From Betaproteobacteria bacterium (GTDB lineage: Bacteria > Pseudomonadota > Gammaproteobacteria > Burkholderiales > Casimicrobiaceae), in NCBI GenBank assembly GCA_016192065.1, contig JACPUX010000021.1, positions 62,001-126,000 of the forward strand: a DNA stretch of 64,000 nt, written 5' to 3'. The position numbers were made by a program, and so were the translations under genes. Each line of letters starts with the position of its first letter. Position 1 is the stretch's first letter. Below the pieces are notes generated by a model, which worked only from the letters and a program-made list of their open reading frames with translations, made no database searches and was not told where the DNA came from. Positions 9,657 through 22,947 of the stretch are shown here, in pieces.

Positions 9657-9672
9657 TGTTTCACGTGAAACC
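9657..9672. promoter_or_regulatory. parS: parS centromere site
   Basis: TGTTTCACGTGAAACC matches the near-universal parS sequence at 15 of 16 positions; only the last base differs. ParB (encoded at 13150) loads here with CTP and spreads; ParA then segregates the origin region. Location between the hydrolase gene and mnmG, in non-coding DNA near parAB, is the expected one. Confidence 0.93.
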
Positions 9673-9775
9673 CGGGGTCGGCCGAGATAACGGTCGCCAG
9701 GCCAAGAGTCTCGTGCCGCATTGCTCTGCCCAAGACGCTCACGTATCATGCGCGCTCTTTTCCGCGAGTATCGAA

Positions 9776-11686
9776 ATGCACTTCCCCAAGCGCTTCGACG
9801 TTATCGTCGTTGGTGGCGGCCATGCCGGCACTGAGGCGGCGCTCGCCGCGGCGCGCATGGGTGGGGAAACGCTGCTGCTCACCCACAATGTTGAAACCCT
9901 GGGGCAAATGTCTTGCAACCCCTCGATCGGGGGCATCGGCAAAGGGCATATGGTGAAGGAAGTGGATGCCCTTGGGGGCGCCATGGCCTTGGCCACCGAC
10001 GAGGCAGGGATTCAGTTCCGCATCCTCAATTCCAGTCGCGGGCCGGCGGTCAGGGCAACACGCGCGCAGGCCGACCGGCTGCTTTACAAGCGGGCGATTC
10101 GAAGTCGTCTAGAGAACCAGCCCGGGCTCTCGATTTTTCAGCAAGCGGCGGACGATATTACACTTGAGGCTGGCCGCGTCAGCGGCGTGGTGACCCAATC
10201 GGGTGTGCGCTTTTCGGCCAGCGCGGTGGTCCTGACCGTTGGTACGTTTCTCGCGGGGCGGATCCACATCGGCCTGGAGAACTACCCTGCCGGGCGCGCA
10301 GGTGACCCCCCCGCGACTCGGCTCGCCGCGCGGCTGCGGGAATTGGAACTGCCCGCCGGGAGGCTTAAGACCGGAACTCCGCCGCGCCTGGATCGGCGCA
10401 GCATCGACTTCTCGGCAATGGAGGTTCAGCCCGGCGACACTCCTCCACCAGTGTTTTCCTATCTCGGCAGCCGCGGCATGCATCCAGCCCAACTGCCCTG
10501 CTGGATCACCCACACCAACGCCAAAAGTCATGAACTGATTCGCGGAGCGCTCGACCGCTCGCCGATGTACACCGGTGTCATCGAAGGCATCGGTCCGCGT
10601 TATTGCCCATCGATCGAAGACAAGGTGGTTCGCTTTGTCGGGCGCGACGCCCACCAGGTGTTTCTTGAGCCTGAAGGCCTATCCAGCAACGAAATCTACC
10701 CCAACGGCATCTCCACGAGCCTGCCCTTCGACGTGCAGCTGGCGATCGTACGCTCGATCCGCGGTCTCGAACAGGCGTTCATCGTGCGCCCCGGTTATGC
10801 CATCGAATACGACTATTTCGACCCGCGCAGGCTTAAGCCGACCCTGGAGACTAAAACCATAGGCGGCCTGTTCTTCGCCGGGCAGATTAATGGCACCACC
10901 GGCTACGAAGAAGCCGCCGCCCAAGGACTGCTCGCTGGCCTCAACGCCGCGCGCCAGGCGCAGGGCCGCGAGGGCTGGTTTCCCCGCCGCGATGAAGCCT
11001 ATCTGGGTGTCCTGGTCGACGATCTGGTCACCCGCGGGATCACCGAACCGTATCGCATGTTCACCAGCCGGGCCGAGTATCGGCTCCAGTTACGCGAGGA
11101 CAACGCCGATTTGCGCCTAACCGAGACCGGACGGACGCTTGGGTTGGTGGGCGATGCCCGTTGGGAGATCTTCTCGCGCAAGCGCGAAGCGGTTGCCCGC
11201 GAGTTGGAGCGGCTCAAAACCACCTGGATCAACCCACGCCTTTTGGACCCGTCGCCGGCAGAGCGCTTGCTGGGGCAGATGCCCGAACAGGGTGCCACCC
11301 TGGAAGAACTTCTCCGTCGGCCCGGGGTGGACTATGCCAGCCTCCACGTTTTGGTCGGCGTCAGACCGGAGCAGACTGATCCCGCTGTCGCCGAACAAGT
11401 GGAGGTTCAGGTCAAGTACCAAGGCTATATCGAGCGCCAGAAAGACGAGATTGCACGCAGTGCGCGGCTTGAAGACACGCCGCTGCCTGCCGATCTTGAC
11501 TACCAGCAGGTGAGGGGGCTTTCCAACGAGGCGCGGCAGAAGCTGCAACAGCATCGGCCGGCGACACTGGGCCAGGCTGGACGCATCTCCGGCATGACCC
11601 CGGCGGCGATCGCCCTGCTGCAGGTCCACCTGCGCCGCTTGGGCGGAACCAATTCCGGCTCTGAGCCGGGGCGGCTGCGCGCGTGA
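9776..11686 (+). CDS. mnmG: tRNA uridine-5-carboxymethylaminomethyl(34) synthesis enzyme MnmG
   Basis: 636 residues from the ATG giving [20 protein letters not shown], with the FAD-binding GGGHAG motif right at the N-terminus as expected; the frame is open further upstream across the parS sites, but that part is non-coding. [22 protein letters not shown] is the MnmG signature. The C-terminal helical domain (about 550-630) binds MnmE. MnmE and MnmG form the complex that modifies wobble uridines. The rsmG start overlaps its stop by 4 bases. Confidence 0.97.
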   Translation: MHFPKRFDVIVVGGGHAGTEAALAAARMGGETLLLTHNVETLGQMSCNPSIGGIGKGHMVKEVDALGGAMALATDEAGIQFRILNSSRGPAVRATRAQADRLLYKRAIRSRLENQPGLSIFQQAADDITLEAGRVSGVVTQSGVRFSASAVVLTVGTFLAGRIHIGLENYPAGRAGDPPATRLAARLRELELPAGRLKTGTPPRLDRRSIDFSAMEVQPGDTPPPVFSYLGSRGMHPAQLPCWITHTNAKSHELIRGALDRSPMYTGVIEGIGPRYCPSIEDKVVRFVGRDAHQVFLEPEGLSSNEIYPNGISTSLPFDVQLAIVRSIRGLEQAFIVRPGYAIEYDYFDPRRLKPTLETKTIGGLFFAGQINGTTGYEEAAAQGLLAGLNAARQAQGREGWFPRRDEAYLGVLVDDLVTRGITEPYRMFTSRAEYRLQLREDNADLRLTETGRTLGLVGDARWEIFSRKREAVARELERLKTTWINPRLLDPSPAERLLGQMPEQGATLEELLRRPGVDYASLHVLVGVRPEQTDPAVAEQVEVQVKYQGYIERQKDEIARSARLEDTPLPADLDYQQVRGLSNEARQKLQQHRPATLGQAGRISGMTPAAIALLQVHLRRLGGTNSGSEPGRLRA

Positions 11687-12321
11687 ACCTTGCCGATAAA
11701 CTGGCTGGAGGCATCGCGGCGCTGGGACTGGCCCTGAATCAGTCCCAACAGGTCACATTGTTGGCCTATCTGGCGCTCTTGGCGAAGTGGAATCGTGTTT
11801 ACAATCTCACTGCGGTGCGCGAACCCGAGCGCATGCTGACGCTGCATGTATTGGATTCATTGGCGGTTCTGCCCGTGCTCGACGGTCTTCCCGGGGCCGC
11901 CCGGGTGCTTGACGTCGGCAGTGGCGGGGGGCTCCCCGGGATACCTCTGGCGATTGCCCGCCCAGAGTGGCGGGTCACCCTCCTCGATGCCAATCAGAAA
12001 AAAGCGAGCTTTCTGCGCCAGGCAAGCACCGAGCTCGGCTTAAATGCCCAGGTCGTCCAGGACCGGATCGACGCTTTTCCGGCGCGAGGTGGTTTCGACT
12101 TGGTCATTTCACGCGCTTTCGCCGATTTGAATGATTTCCTGCGTGCGGCCCTGCCTTTCGCCGCGCCCCGCGGCAAGGTCGCCGCCATGAAGGGTGTACA
12201 CCCCTACGAGGAGCTCGCGCAGCTCGCCCCGGAAACACCCCGCGACCCCATCATCGAGCGCTTGAAGGTGCCCGGGCTCGATGCCGAACGCCATCTCATC
12301 GTGTTTACAAGCCGCCCATGA
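11683..12321 (+). CDS. rsmG: 16S rRNA (guanine(527)-N7)-methyltransferase RsmG
   Basis: 212 residues starting with GTG that overlaps the mnmG stop. The SAM-binding motif [16 protein letters not shown] is followed by [16 protein letters not shown], both typical of RsmG (GidB). [17 protein letters not shown] near residues 34-50 is the conserved N-terminal signature. It methylates G527 of 16S rRNA. It overlaps parA by 4 bases, so mnmG-rsmG-parA-parB forms one tight operon. Confidence 0.96.
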   Translation: MNLADKLAGGIAALGLALNQSQQVTLLAYLALLAKWNRVYNLTAVREPERMLTLHVLDSLAVLPVLDGLPGAARVLDVGSGGGLPGIPLAIARPEWRVTLLDANQKKASFLRQASTELGLNAQVVQDRIDAFPARGGFDLVISRAFADLNDFLRAALPFAAPRGKVAAMKGVHPYEELAQLAPETPRDPIIERLKVPGLDAERHLIVFTSRP

Positions 12322-13136
12322 CCAAAATCATCGCCATCGCCAACCAGAAGGGCGGGGTCGGTAAGACCACCACCAGCGTCAATCTTGCAGCCAGCCTGTG
12401 CGCCATGAAGCGGCGAGTGCTCTTGGTCGACCTCGACCCGCAGGGCAATGCCACCATGGGCAGCGGCGTGGACAAGCGCGCCCTCGAGGCCACGGTCTAC
12501 CATGTGCTGCTGGGGGAAAAGAAGATCCGCGAGGTGCGGCTGTCCTCGCCGACCGGTCAGTTCGACCTCGTTCCCGCCAACCGCGAACTGGCCGGTGCCG
12601 AAGTTGAACTGGTGGACCTCCCGGAGCGTGAAACCCGGCTGCGCGACGCCCTGGGCGAGGCCCTATCACAAATTCGCGAAGCCCTGACCGAGGTGGTCGA
12701 GGACTACGATTTCGTCTTACTCGACTGCCCGCCGGCCCTGTCCCTGCTCACTCTGAACGGGCTGTGCGCCGCGGACAGCGTGCTGATTCCCATGCAGTGC
12801 GAGTACTACGCCCTCGAAGGTCTGTCCGATCTGGTGCAAACCATCAAGCGGGTGCGGGCCCACCTCAACCCCAAACTGGAAATCGAGGGCCTGCTGCGAA
12901 CCATGTTCGACCCGCGCAACACCCTGGCGCAACAGGTTGCGGCGCAATTGCAGCAGCACTTCGGGGACAAACTCTACCGCACGGTGATCCCCCGCAACAT
13001 CCGTTTGGCCGAGGCACCGAGCTATGGCGTACCCGCGTTGCATCTGGACCGAACTTCCAAGGGTGCCCAGGCCTATCTCGCCCTGGCGGGGGAAATGCTG
13101 CGCCGCGAGGAACCCGACTTGACCCTGCCGGCTTGA
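12318..13136 (+). CDS. parA: Chromosome partitioning ATPase ParA
   Basis: 272 residues. The deviant Walker A KGGVGKTTTSVNLAASL lies at about residues 11-27, preceded by IIAIANQ; DLDPQGNATMGSG and LLDCPPALSLLTLNGL (Walker B region) complete the ATPase core. ParA forms the nucleoid-bound gradient that moves ParB-parS complexes. No DNA-binding N-terminal domain is present, as expected for chromosomal (Soj-like) ParA. It overlaps rsmG and is 13 bases before parB. Confidence 0.97.
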   Translation: MTKIIAIANQKGGVGKTTTSVNLAASLCAMKRRVLLVDLDPQGNATMGSGVDKRALEATVYHVLLGEKKIREVRLSSPTGQFDLVPANRELAGAEVELVDLPERETRLRDALGEALSQIREALTEVVEDYDFVLLDCPPALSLLTLNGLCAADSVLIPMQCEYYALEGLSDLVQTIKRVRAHLNPKLEIEGLLRTMFDPRNTLAQQVAAQLQQHFGDKLYRTVIPRNIRLAEAPSYGVPALHLDRTSKGAQAYLALAGEMLRREEPDLTLPA

Positions 13137-13149
13137 AAGGAAAAAACCC

Positions 13150-14019
13150 ATGGTGAAACTCAAAGGGCTGGGTCGCGGCCTTGACGCCCTGCTTGATGGC
13201 GATACTTCGGAACCCGGTCGGGAGCTGTTGAAAACCCTCAAGACCGAGCATCTTCGCCCCGGCAAGTATCAGCCGCGTAGCCACATGGACCAGGCTTCCC
13301 TGGCCGAACTGGCCGCGTCGATCAAGGAGCAGGGGGTGATGCAGCCGATCTTGGTGCGCCCGGTCGCGGCTCAGCGCTACGAGATCATCGCCGGTGAGCG
13401 ACGCTGGCGCGCGGCGCAAATTGCCGGGCTCACCGAAGTGCCCGCCCTGGTGCGCGATGTCCCCGACCGTGCTGCTTTGGCCTTGGCGCTGGTGGAGAAC
13501 ATTCAGCGCGAGGATCTCAATCCACTTGAGGAAGCCCAGGGCCTGCAAAGATTGATCGAGGAGTTTGGGCTCACTCACGAAGATGCGGCGCAATCGGTGG
13601 GGCGCTCAAGAAGCGCGGTGAGCAACCTTCTGCGCCTTCTGCAATTGGCCAAACCGGTCCAGGAGTTGTTGCTTACTTCGCGACTCGACATGGGCCACGC
13701 GCGCGCGCTCCTACCGTTGCAAGCCGGGCAACAAGTGCTGCTCGCCGGGCAGATCGTGCAGCGCGGGCTTTCGGTGCGGGAAGCCGAGCGGTTGGCGGCG
13801 CGCGCTGTCCAATCTGGGACCGGTTCGGTGAAAGGGCAGGCCGCCAAGTCCAAGAAAGTCGATCCCGACGTGGCGCGGCTCCAGGAAGAATTGGCTGAGG
13901 CCCTGGGGGCAGAAGTTCAGTTGGAACCCAAACGAGGCGGTCGCGGGCGACTCGTCATTGCCTACGGTAGCCTCGATCAGCTGGACGGCATCGTTCAAAA
14001 GCTTCGTCTTTCGCGCTAG
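13150..14019 (+). CDS. parB: Chromosome partitioning protein ParB
   Basis: 289 residues. The N-terminus (LKGLGRGLDALL) is the ParA-interacting tail. The CTPase/ParB domain has GKYQPRSHMD and GERRWRAAQIAGL, then a helix-turn-helix region (THEDAAQSVGRSRSAVSNLLRLL) that reads parS, and a C-terminal dimerisation domain. A run of Lys-rich linker (KGQAAKSKK) lies before it. Its targets are the parS sites at 9623-9672. A GGA-type ribosome site (GAAAGGA) precedes the ATG. Confidence 0.97.
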   Translation: MVKLKGLGRGLDALLDGDTSEPGRELLKTLKTEHLRPGKYQPRSHMDQASLAELAASIKEQGVMQPILVRPVAAQRYEIIAGERRWRAAQIAGLTEVPALVRDVPDRAALALALVENIQREDLNPLEEAQGLQRLIEEFGLTHEDAAQSVGRSRSAVSNLLRLLQLAKPVQELLLTSRLDMGHARALLPLQAGQQVLLAGQIVQRGLSVREAERLAARAVQSGTGSVKGQAAKSKKVDPDVARLQEELAEALGAEVQLEPKRGGRGRLVIAYGSLDQLDGIVQKLRLSR

Positions 14020-14267
14020 CCGCGGGCACTCCTGCGGCGACGATTCGCCCGCCTGAGGGGCGGGGTGGCAAGAAGAACCTGATCAAATCAGGATTCGTCA
14101 TCCCGACGGGATCCGCCGACCAGGCAATTCAACATCCCCGCCACCGGCCGTCGTCGGTGCCCGGGGCAAATGAGCGGTTTCTCAGTTTTCGACCGTCGGG
14201 TGTTGGCCCAAGCGAAGTTCCTAACCTATTGATTAACGACATGAAGCAGTCGACGCCCGGGGGGGGC

Positions 14268-14285
14268 TGTTGGCAGCCGCCAACA
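14268..14285. repeat. Perfect inverted repeat (7-bp stem, 4-base loop)
   Basis: TGTTGGC and GCCAACA flank AGCC. It follows a run of G residues and is not followed by T residues. It could be a protein-binding site or an RNA hairpin; function unknown. Confidence 0.55.
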
Positions 14286-14330
14286 ATCGAGCCGCCTCAG
14301 GCACGCCCCACTGACTGCGCAAGAGATTGA

Positions 14331-14339
14331 TTATGCACA
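14331..14339 (+). promoter_or_regulatory. DnaA-box-like sequence (TTATGCACA)
   Basis: Same nine bases as the box between dnaA and dnaN. It lies in the non-coding region after parB. As a lone nine-mer match it may be chance. Confidence 0.35.
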
Positions 14340-14426
14340 ACTAAGAGCATCTGGCACGCGGGTTGCGTAAGTCGAATCGTTGGCGGCAGTAGGCCGCTTT
14401 GATCTTGCCGATTCCAGGAGCCCACC

Positions 14427-14828
14427 ATGAAACCGCGTGTTCTGTTCCCAGTTCTTGCGCTGCTGTTTGCGCAAAGCGTACTTGCTACCGACCCTGAGCA
14501 TCCGCGCGCCAGCTTCGAGCGTATGCTGCAACACACCCCGTATACCGGCGTAACCACGGTAACCACTGACCGGAGCGAGCGGGATCCGTTGGAGCGAAGC
14601 TTCGCCCAGCTGCCGAAGAGCGATCCGGGGGCGGTGGTGCGCGGTTTGGACCCTTATGGGCAGAGCATTGGCGAGTCCTTTGCGCGCATGTTTGAACATG
14701 CCCCCCATCCTGGGCCGACCGGTACCACGGTCGCGCGCACAGCAGACCATACCGTCGATCGCTTGGTGCTGATGGCGACTCAAATTCCGGGACGCGCCCA
14801 GGTCCACTTGGCAGCCCACACCAGATAG
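14427..14828 (+). CDS. Small secreted protein with an internal repeat, unknown function
   Basis: 133 residues. A clean signal peptide (MKPRVLFPVLALLFAQSVLA) with cleavage likely after VLA is preceded by a good ribosome site (AGGAG, 8 bases before ATG), so this is probably a real periplasmic protein. The mature part has two related segments: ASFERMLQHTPYTGVTTV (about 28-45) and ESFARMFEHAPHPGPTGTTV (about 83-102). I recognise no domain. It sits between parB and the atp operon, where most relatives have no gene, which suggests a lineage-specific insertion. Confidence 0.6.
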   Translation: MKPRVLFPVLALLFAQSVLATDPEHPRASFERMLQHTPYTGVTTVTTDRSERDPLERSFAQLPKSDPGAVVRGLDPYGQSIGESFARMFEHAPHPGPTGTTVARTADHTVDRLVLMATQIPGRAQVHLAAHTR

Positions 14829-14954
14829 AAGCCCACCCCGCAAGACGGTCCAATGCTGCGACGAGGGCCGGTCCGAGTCCGTCGCGCCAAGCCACGAACC
14901 GCTCGAACCGTCCCGCGGACCCCGCATAAGAGCACTCTGAACCAAGCCTCCACT

Positions 14955-15155
14955 ATGTGCGACGAAAACACCAAACCGAAGTGGTCCCAATGCCCCGCGC
15001 CAACGCCCGCTCAGGCGGGCGCGACCTACTCCGCGGCCTCGCTCCCGCCCACTGATCTGGGGGCACGGCGCGCGTTCGAGCGCCGCTATCTGCTGAACCT
15101 GCTTGACCACTACGCCAAAGCGCAGGCGGACCGGAGAGAACCCCAAGAACCTTAG
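14955..15155 (+). CDS. Possible small protein of unknown function
   Basis: 66 residues from the ATG at 14955 (MCDENTKPKWSQCPAPTPAQ). The frame is open upstream to 14853, but that part is Arg-rich and unlike a protein start. Pro/Ala-rich N-terminal half, then a probable helix (ARRAFERRYLLNLLDHYAKAQADRR). No ribosome site is convincing. Its stop overlaps the end of the convergent peroxiredoxin gene by 4 bases. It may be spurious. Confidence 0.3.
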   Translation: MCDENTKPKWSQCPAPTPAQAGATYSAASLPPTDLGARRAFERRYLLNLLDHYAKAQADRREPQEP

Positions 15156-15658
15156 GCCAACTCCTTGAGCATCACCTGCGCGCTGGACACCTCGAGTTTG
15201 CCTCCGCCCTCCAGGTTCAGGCGGCGCACGACGCCATCCTCGACCAACATCGAAAAGCGCTGACAGCGAATCCCCAGGCCCTTTTCGGTCAGATCCAGGG
15301 TCAATCCCAGGCGCTTGGTATAGACCGCGCTGCCGTCGGCCATCATGCGCACTTTCCCGGTGGCTCCGTTGGCTTTCCCCCAAGCCGCCAGGACAAAGAA
15401 ATCATTGACGGCAAAACACCAAATTTCGTCGATGCCTTTGGTCCGGAACTTCTCGAAATTCTCGACATAGCCCGGTAGGTGCTGCTCCGAGCAAGTCGGG
15501 GTAAAGGCGCCCGGTACCCCGAAGATCACCACACGCTTACCTTTCGTGAGGCTCTGCACTTGGTGAACATTGGGTCCCAGGGCGCACCCCTCGGTCGGGG
15601 ACTCGACAAACTCACTGAGAGTGCCCTCGGGCAGGCGATCGCCCAGTTGAATCGACAT
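15152..15658 (-). CDS. Peroxiredoxin, Prx5 type
   Basis: 168 residues with the redoxin core GVPGAFTPTCSEQHLPGY; Cys56 in PTC is the peroxidatic cysteine. Other cysteines are at about 25, 81 and 132, so a resolving partner cannot be assigned from sequence alone. Prx5-type enzymes reduce hydrogen peroxide and alkyl hydroperoxides with thiols, often glutathione or glutaredoxin. A strong ribosome site (AAGGAG) precedes the ATG and TATACT (minus strand, 15711-15706) is a possible -10 box. It is transcribed away from the atp operon. Confidence 0.92.
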   Translation of the reverse strand: MSIQLGDRLPEGTLSEFVESPTEGCALGPNVHQVQSLTKGKRVVIFGVPGAFTPTCSEQHLPGYVENFEKFRTKGIDEIWCFAVNDFFVLAAWGKANGATGKVRMMADGSAVYTKRLGLTLDLTEKGLGIRCQRFSMLVEDGVVRRLNLEGGGKLEVSSAQVMLKELA

Positions 15659-15804
15659 GTGTGACTCCTTTCTTAGAAGTGATGTAAGTCAAGGAACAGG
15701 ACTCCAGTATAGCCTGATAATCCGGTCCGCAAGGCTCGTTGCGGACCGCTTGGGGAGCCGCGAAAACAGGCGCTTGCGTCGATGATGCGGCGCAGCATTT
15801 CTCC

Positions 15805-15833
15805 TTGACCCTAGGGTAATCCCCAAGTACAAT
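15805..15833 (+). promoter_or_regulatory. Promoter of the atp operon
   Basis: TTGACC (15805-15810), 17 bases, TACAAT (15828-15833): 5 of 6 matches in both boxes and ideal spacing. Transcription would begin near 15840, some 17 bases before the atpI ATG. Confidence 0.75.
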
Positions 15834-15856
15834 CGGCAAGTTTGCTCCTTGGCACG

Positions 15857-16234
15857 ATGGGCGGACAAGATTCGCCGGGCAAACCGGTGCGCTTACTGTT
15901 GCGGCTGCAGGTCGCCGCGACCCTGATCCTGACCGCCGCTGCTGCGGTGGTGGGGGACAGGCAGGATGCACTCTCAAGTCTGATCGGGGGATCCATCGGC
16001 TTCGCGGGTAGCCTCGTCTATGCGGTGGTGGCATTGTCGGTGCGCACCAATGATCCGCAACAGGCGTGGCGCGCGCAGGTACTCGCGGAGGCCTGCAAGT
16101 ACGCGGTGACGATCCTCGCTTTCGTGCTGGTTTTCGTGGTGTATGGGACGGTGCGGCCTCTGCCTTTGTTCGTGGCTTTCATCCTGACCATGCTGCTTTA
16201 TTTCGTGCCTTTGGCGCGGGTGCGCCAGGCTTAG
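15857..16234 (+). CDS. atpI: ATP synthase subunit I (AtpI)
   Basis: 125 residues with four hydrophobic segments (around LQVAATLILTAAAAVV, LIGGSIGFAGSLVYAVVAL, YAVTILAFVLVFVVYG and LPLFVAFILTMLLYFVPL). It stands first in the atp operon, as AtpI usually does, and helps assemble the c-ring or move magnesium. An in-frame TTG at 15842 would lie almost at the predicted transcription start, so the ATG at 15857 is preferred; no clear ribosome site is visible, so the leader is short and translation may be weak. Confidence 0.8.
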   Translation: MGGQDSPGKPVRLLLRLQVAATLILTAAAAVVGDRQDALSSLIGGSIGFAGSLVYAVVALSVRTNDPQQAWRAQVLAEACKYAVTILAFVLVFVVYGTVRPLPLFVAFILTMLLYFVPLARVRQA

Positions 16235-17339
<1,105 letters not shown>

Positions 17340-17368
17340 TTCACCCTCTACCCTTCTAGGAGTCTAGC

Positions 17369-17839
17369 GTGAACATTAACGCTACATTGATCGGTCAGGC
17401 GATCTGGTTTGCATTCTTCATCTGGATCACGATGAAGTTTGTCTGGCCGCCGCTGCAGCGGGCCATGCAGGAGCGCCAGAAGCAGATCGCCGACGGGCTT
17501 GCCGCGGGCGAGCGCGCCAAAGCCGATTTGATTCAGGCTGAACACAAGGCCGCCGCCGCCTTGACCGAGGCCAAAGGTCGCGCCACCGAGATCATTGCGC
17601 TCAGCGAGAAACGCGCCGCGCAAATCGTCGAGGAGGCGAAGACCGCCGCCAAGGGCGAGGGCGAGCGCATCATCGCTTCCGCCAAGGCCGAGATCGAACA
17701 GGAGGTCTTCCGCGCCAAGGAGGCGCTGCGCAATCAGGTCGCCGATTTGGCGGTCGCCGGCGCCGGCAAGATCCTCATGCGCGAAGTCGATGCCAAGGCT
17801 CACACCGAGCTTCTGGCCCAGCTCAAGCGAGAGCTGTAA
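17369..17839 (+). CDS. atpF: ATP synthase F0 subunit b
   Basis: 156 residues: one N-terminal membrane helix ([18 protein letters not shown]) followed by a long charged coiled coil rich in Ala, Glu and Lys. This is the peripheral stalk that holds F1 against rotation. The start of atpH overlaps its stop by one base (TAATG). Length equals that of E. coli AtpF. Confidence 0.96.
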   Translation: MNINATLIGQAIWFAFFIWITMKFVWPPLQRAMQERQKQIADGLAAGERAKADLIQAEHKAAAALTEAKGRATEIIALSEKRAAQIVEEAKTAAKGEGERIIASAKAEIEQEVFRAKEALRNQVADLAVAGAGKILMREVDAKAHTELLAQLKREL

Positions 17840-18375
17840 TGGCCGAACTCACCACCATCGCCCGGCCTTACGCGGAAGCAGTCTTCGCCATCGCCCAGGA
17901 GCAAGACGCCCTGGACCGGTGGTCCGCGATGCTCGGCTTCGCGGCGACGGTCGCCGCCGATCCGACCATGTTGGCGGTGCTCGAAAACCCGCGCCTGTCT
18001 GACGTCCAGAAAGCCGTTCTGTTCTTCAAGATTGCCGGCGATCAGCTCGACGAAGGCGGCAAGCGCTTCCTGCGCGTGCTGATCGACGCTGGTCGGGCCA
18101 AAGTGTTGCCGCAGATTCGGGCGCTGTTCGAGCAGCGCAAGAACGAGGTGCAACGCGCCGCCAGGGCCGAGATTACCTCCGCCCAGCCACTCGACGAGCG
18201 CGAGCTCGCCGATCTGAAAGCAGCGCTGGAGCGCCGCTTCAAACTGAAGATCGCGGCCGAACTCAAAGTGGATTCGGCATTGATCGGCGGCGTGCGAATC
18301 GTGGTCGGCGACCAAGTGGTGGACGCTTCGGTGCAAGGCAAGCTCGCGGTGATGAACCGGGAGTTGCGCGCCTGA
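17839..18375 (+). CDS. atpH: ATP synthase F1 subunit delta
   Basis: 178 residues. TIARPYAEAVFAIA at the N-terminus and GVRIVVGDQVVDASVQGKL near the C-terminus are the two conserved ends of the delta (OSCP) family. It links the b stalk to the alpha3-beta3 head. It overlaps atpF by one base. Confidence 0.96.
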   Translation: MAELTTIARPYAEAVFAIAQEQDALDRWSAMLGFAATVAADPTMLAVLENPRLSDVQKAVLFFKIAGDQLDEGGKRFLRVLIDAGRAKVLPQIRALFEQRKNEVQRAARAEITSAQPLDERELADLKAALERRFKLKIAAELKVDSALIGGVRIVVGDQVVDASVQGKLAVMNRELRA

Positions 18376-18432
18376 GTTCGGGCGGGAAAAGCATTTAACC
18401 TCAGTCCGCGGCACGCGGAGAGCGGAGAAATC

Positions 18433-19974
<1,542 letters not shown>

Positions 19975-20035
19975 GTCGCGCGCGGCGTGCTCGTGAGAGC
20001 CGCCGCGGTCGCAGACTCCGGGCTCGGAGACGACG

Positions 20036-20908
20036 ATGCCGGGTAGTAAAGAAATCCGCATGAAGATCCGAAGCGTGCAGAACACGCGGAAGATCACCAA
20101 GGCGATGGAAATGGTCGCCGCCTCGAAGATGCGCAAAGCGCAGGAGCGCATGCGCGCCGCGCGACCCTACGGCGACAAGATTCGCAATATCGCCGCGCAT
20201 CTCGCCCACGCCAATCCGGAGTACAAGCACCCCTTCGTGGTCAAGCGGCCGCAGCTCAAGGGCGTGGGCATTATCGTGGTGACCTCGGATAAGGGCTTGT
20301 GCGGGGGCCTCAACACCAATGTGCTGCGCATGGCGCTGGCGCGGATGAAGGAATGGGAAACCGGCGGTGCGCAATTGCGAGTCACGGCCATCGGCAACAA
20401 AGGTTATGGCTTCGTCCAGCGCATCGGCGCGAACGTCGCCTCGCATCTGGTGGGCATCGGCGACACGCCGCACCTCGACCGCCTGATCGGGCCGGTGAAG
20501 GTGCAGCTCGACGCTTACTCCAAGGGCGAGATCGACGAGCTCTACATTTGCTACACGCGCTTCGTCAATACCATGAGCCAGGAGCCCGTGCTCGAGCGCC
20601 TGCTGCCCCTGCCGGCCGATCGACTCAAGGAAGACGCGACCACGGGCGCAGCGTGGGACTACATCTATGAGCCTGATCCCAAGGTGGTCCTGGACCAGCT
20701 TCTGGTGCGCTACGTCGAACACCTCATCTACCAATCGGTGGCCGAGAACATTGCCTCGGAGCAATCGGCGCGCATGGTGGCCATGAAGGCCGCCAGCGAC
20801 AATGCCGGCGAAGTGATCGACCAGCTCACGCTGATCTACAACAAGGCGCGCCAGGCGGCGATCACCAAAGAGCTGGCGGAAATCGTCGGCGGCGCCGCGG
20901 CGGTGTAA
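20036..20908 (+). CDS. atpG: ATP synthase F1 subunit gamma
   Basis: 290 residues. [27 protein letters not shown] is the signature of the N-terminal helix of the central rotor shaft, and [19 protein letters not shown] is the matching C-terminal helix. [12 protein letters not shown]-like [14 protein letters not shown] marks the globular part. It sits between alpha and beta as in all proteobacterial operons. Confidence 0.97.
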   Translation: MPGSKEIRMKIRSVQNTRKITKAMEMVAASKMRKAQERMRAARPYGDKIRNIAAHLAHANPEYKHPFVVKRPQLKGVGIIVVTSDKGLCGGLNTNVLRMALARMKEWETGGAQLRVTAIGNKGYGFVQRIGANVASHLVGIGDTPHLDRLIGPVKVQLDAYSKGEIDELYICYTRFVNTMSQEPVLERLLPLPADRLKEDATTGAAWDYIYEPDPKVVLDQLLVRYVEHLIYQSVAENIASEQSARMVAMKAASDNAGEVIDQLTLIYNKARQAAITKELAEIVGGAAAV

Positions 20909-22345
<1,437 letters not shown>

Positions 22346-22395
22346 CCCGGAACGGGCGCGCCCGCGCGCCCGCGCCCAGCCGAGAAGGATTTGGC

Positions 22396-22815
22396 ATGAC
22401 ATCGACCATACATGTGGACGTGGTGAGCTCCGAGGCGGAACTGTTCTCGGGCGAGGCCGAGTTCGTGGTGGCACCGGGCGAATCGGGCGAGCTGGGCATT
22501 TATCCCCGCCACACCCCTTTGCTCACGCGCCTCAAACCCGGTTCGGTCCGCCTGAGCATCGCCGGCAAGCCTGAAGAGGAATTGATATACGTTTCCGGCG
22601 GCATGCTCGAAGTGCAGCCCGGGCGCATCACCATTCTCTCGGACACCGCCATCCGTGGCCACGACCTCGACGAGGCGCGCGCTCAGGAGGCAATGCGCGC
22701 TGCCCAAGAAGCGCTGAATAACCGCACTTCGCAAATCGAATACGCCCAGGCCCAGATCGAACTGGCTCAGGCGGCGGCCCAGTTGGCGGCCATCCGCAAG
22801 CTGCGCAAGAGCTGA
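22396..22815 (+). CDS. atpC: ATP synthase F1 subunit epsilon
   Basis: 139 residues. The N-terminal beta-barrel contains [20 protein letters not shown], and the C-terminal two-helix hairpin (from about residue 90) is full length, so the usual inhibitory up-conformation is possible. Last gene of the operon, followed 20 bases later by a strong terminator. Confidence 0.96.
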   Translation: MTSTIHVDVVSSEAELFSGEAEFVVAPGESGELGIYPRHTPLLTRLKPGSVRLSIAGKPEEELIYVSGGMLEVQPGRITILSDTAIRGHDLDEARAQEAMRAAQEALNNRTSQIEYAQAQIELAQAAAQLAAIRKLRKS

Positions 22816-22834
22816 GGCGCCACGCGCCGATAAA

Positions 22835-22860
22835 CAAAAGGCGGCTACGGCCGCCTTTTG
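22835..22860 (+). terminator. Intrinsic terminator of the atp operon
   Basis: CAAAAGGCGGC pairs perfectly with GCCGCCTTTTG across the loop TACG: 11 base pairs and a tetraloop. The A and T runs in the stem allow it to work in both directions, but no gene converges here. Confidence 0.88.
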
Positions 22861-22947
22861 TGCTTGGTGCCATTGCCACACTCAAGCGCAGGCTTTCAAG
22901 GCATAATCGTTCCTACCGAGTCGAGCATCAAACCATCGGAGGAGACC

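Larger units (their letters stand above)
14020..14426. other. 407-bp non-coding region after parB with several palindromes
   Basis: No gene is seen. It contains four short inverted repeats: CCCGCC/GGCGGG at 14048-14064, CCTGAT-CAA-ATCAGG at 14078-14092, ATCCCG-A-CGGGAT at 14100-14112, and TGTTGGC-AGCC-GCCAACA at 14268-14285, plus a DnaA-box-like sequence at 14331. None has a T-run, so they do not look like ordinary terminators, though the first could end the parAB transcript. Confidence 0.5.
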
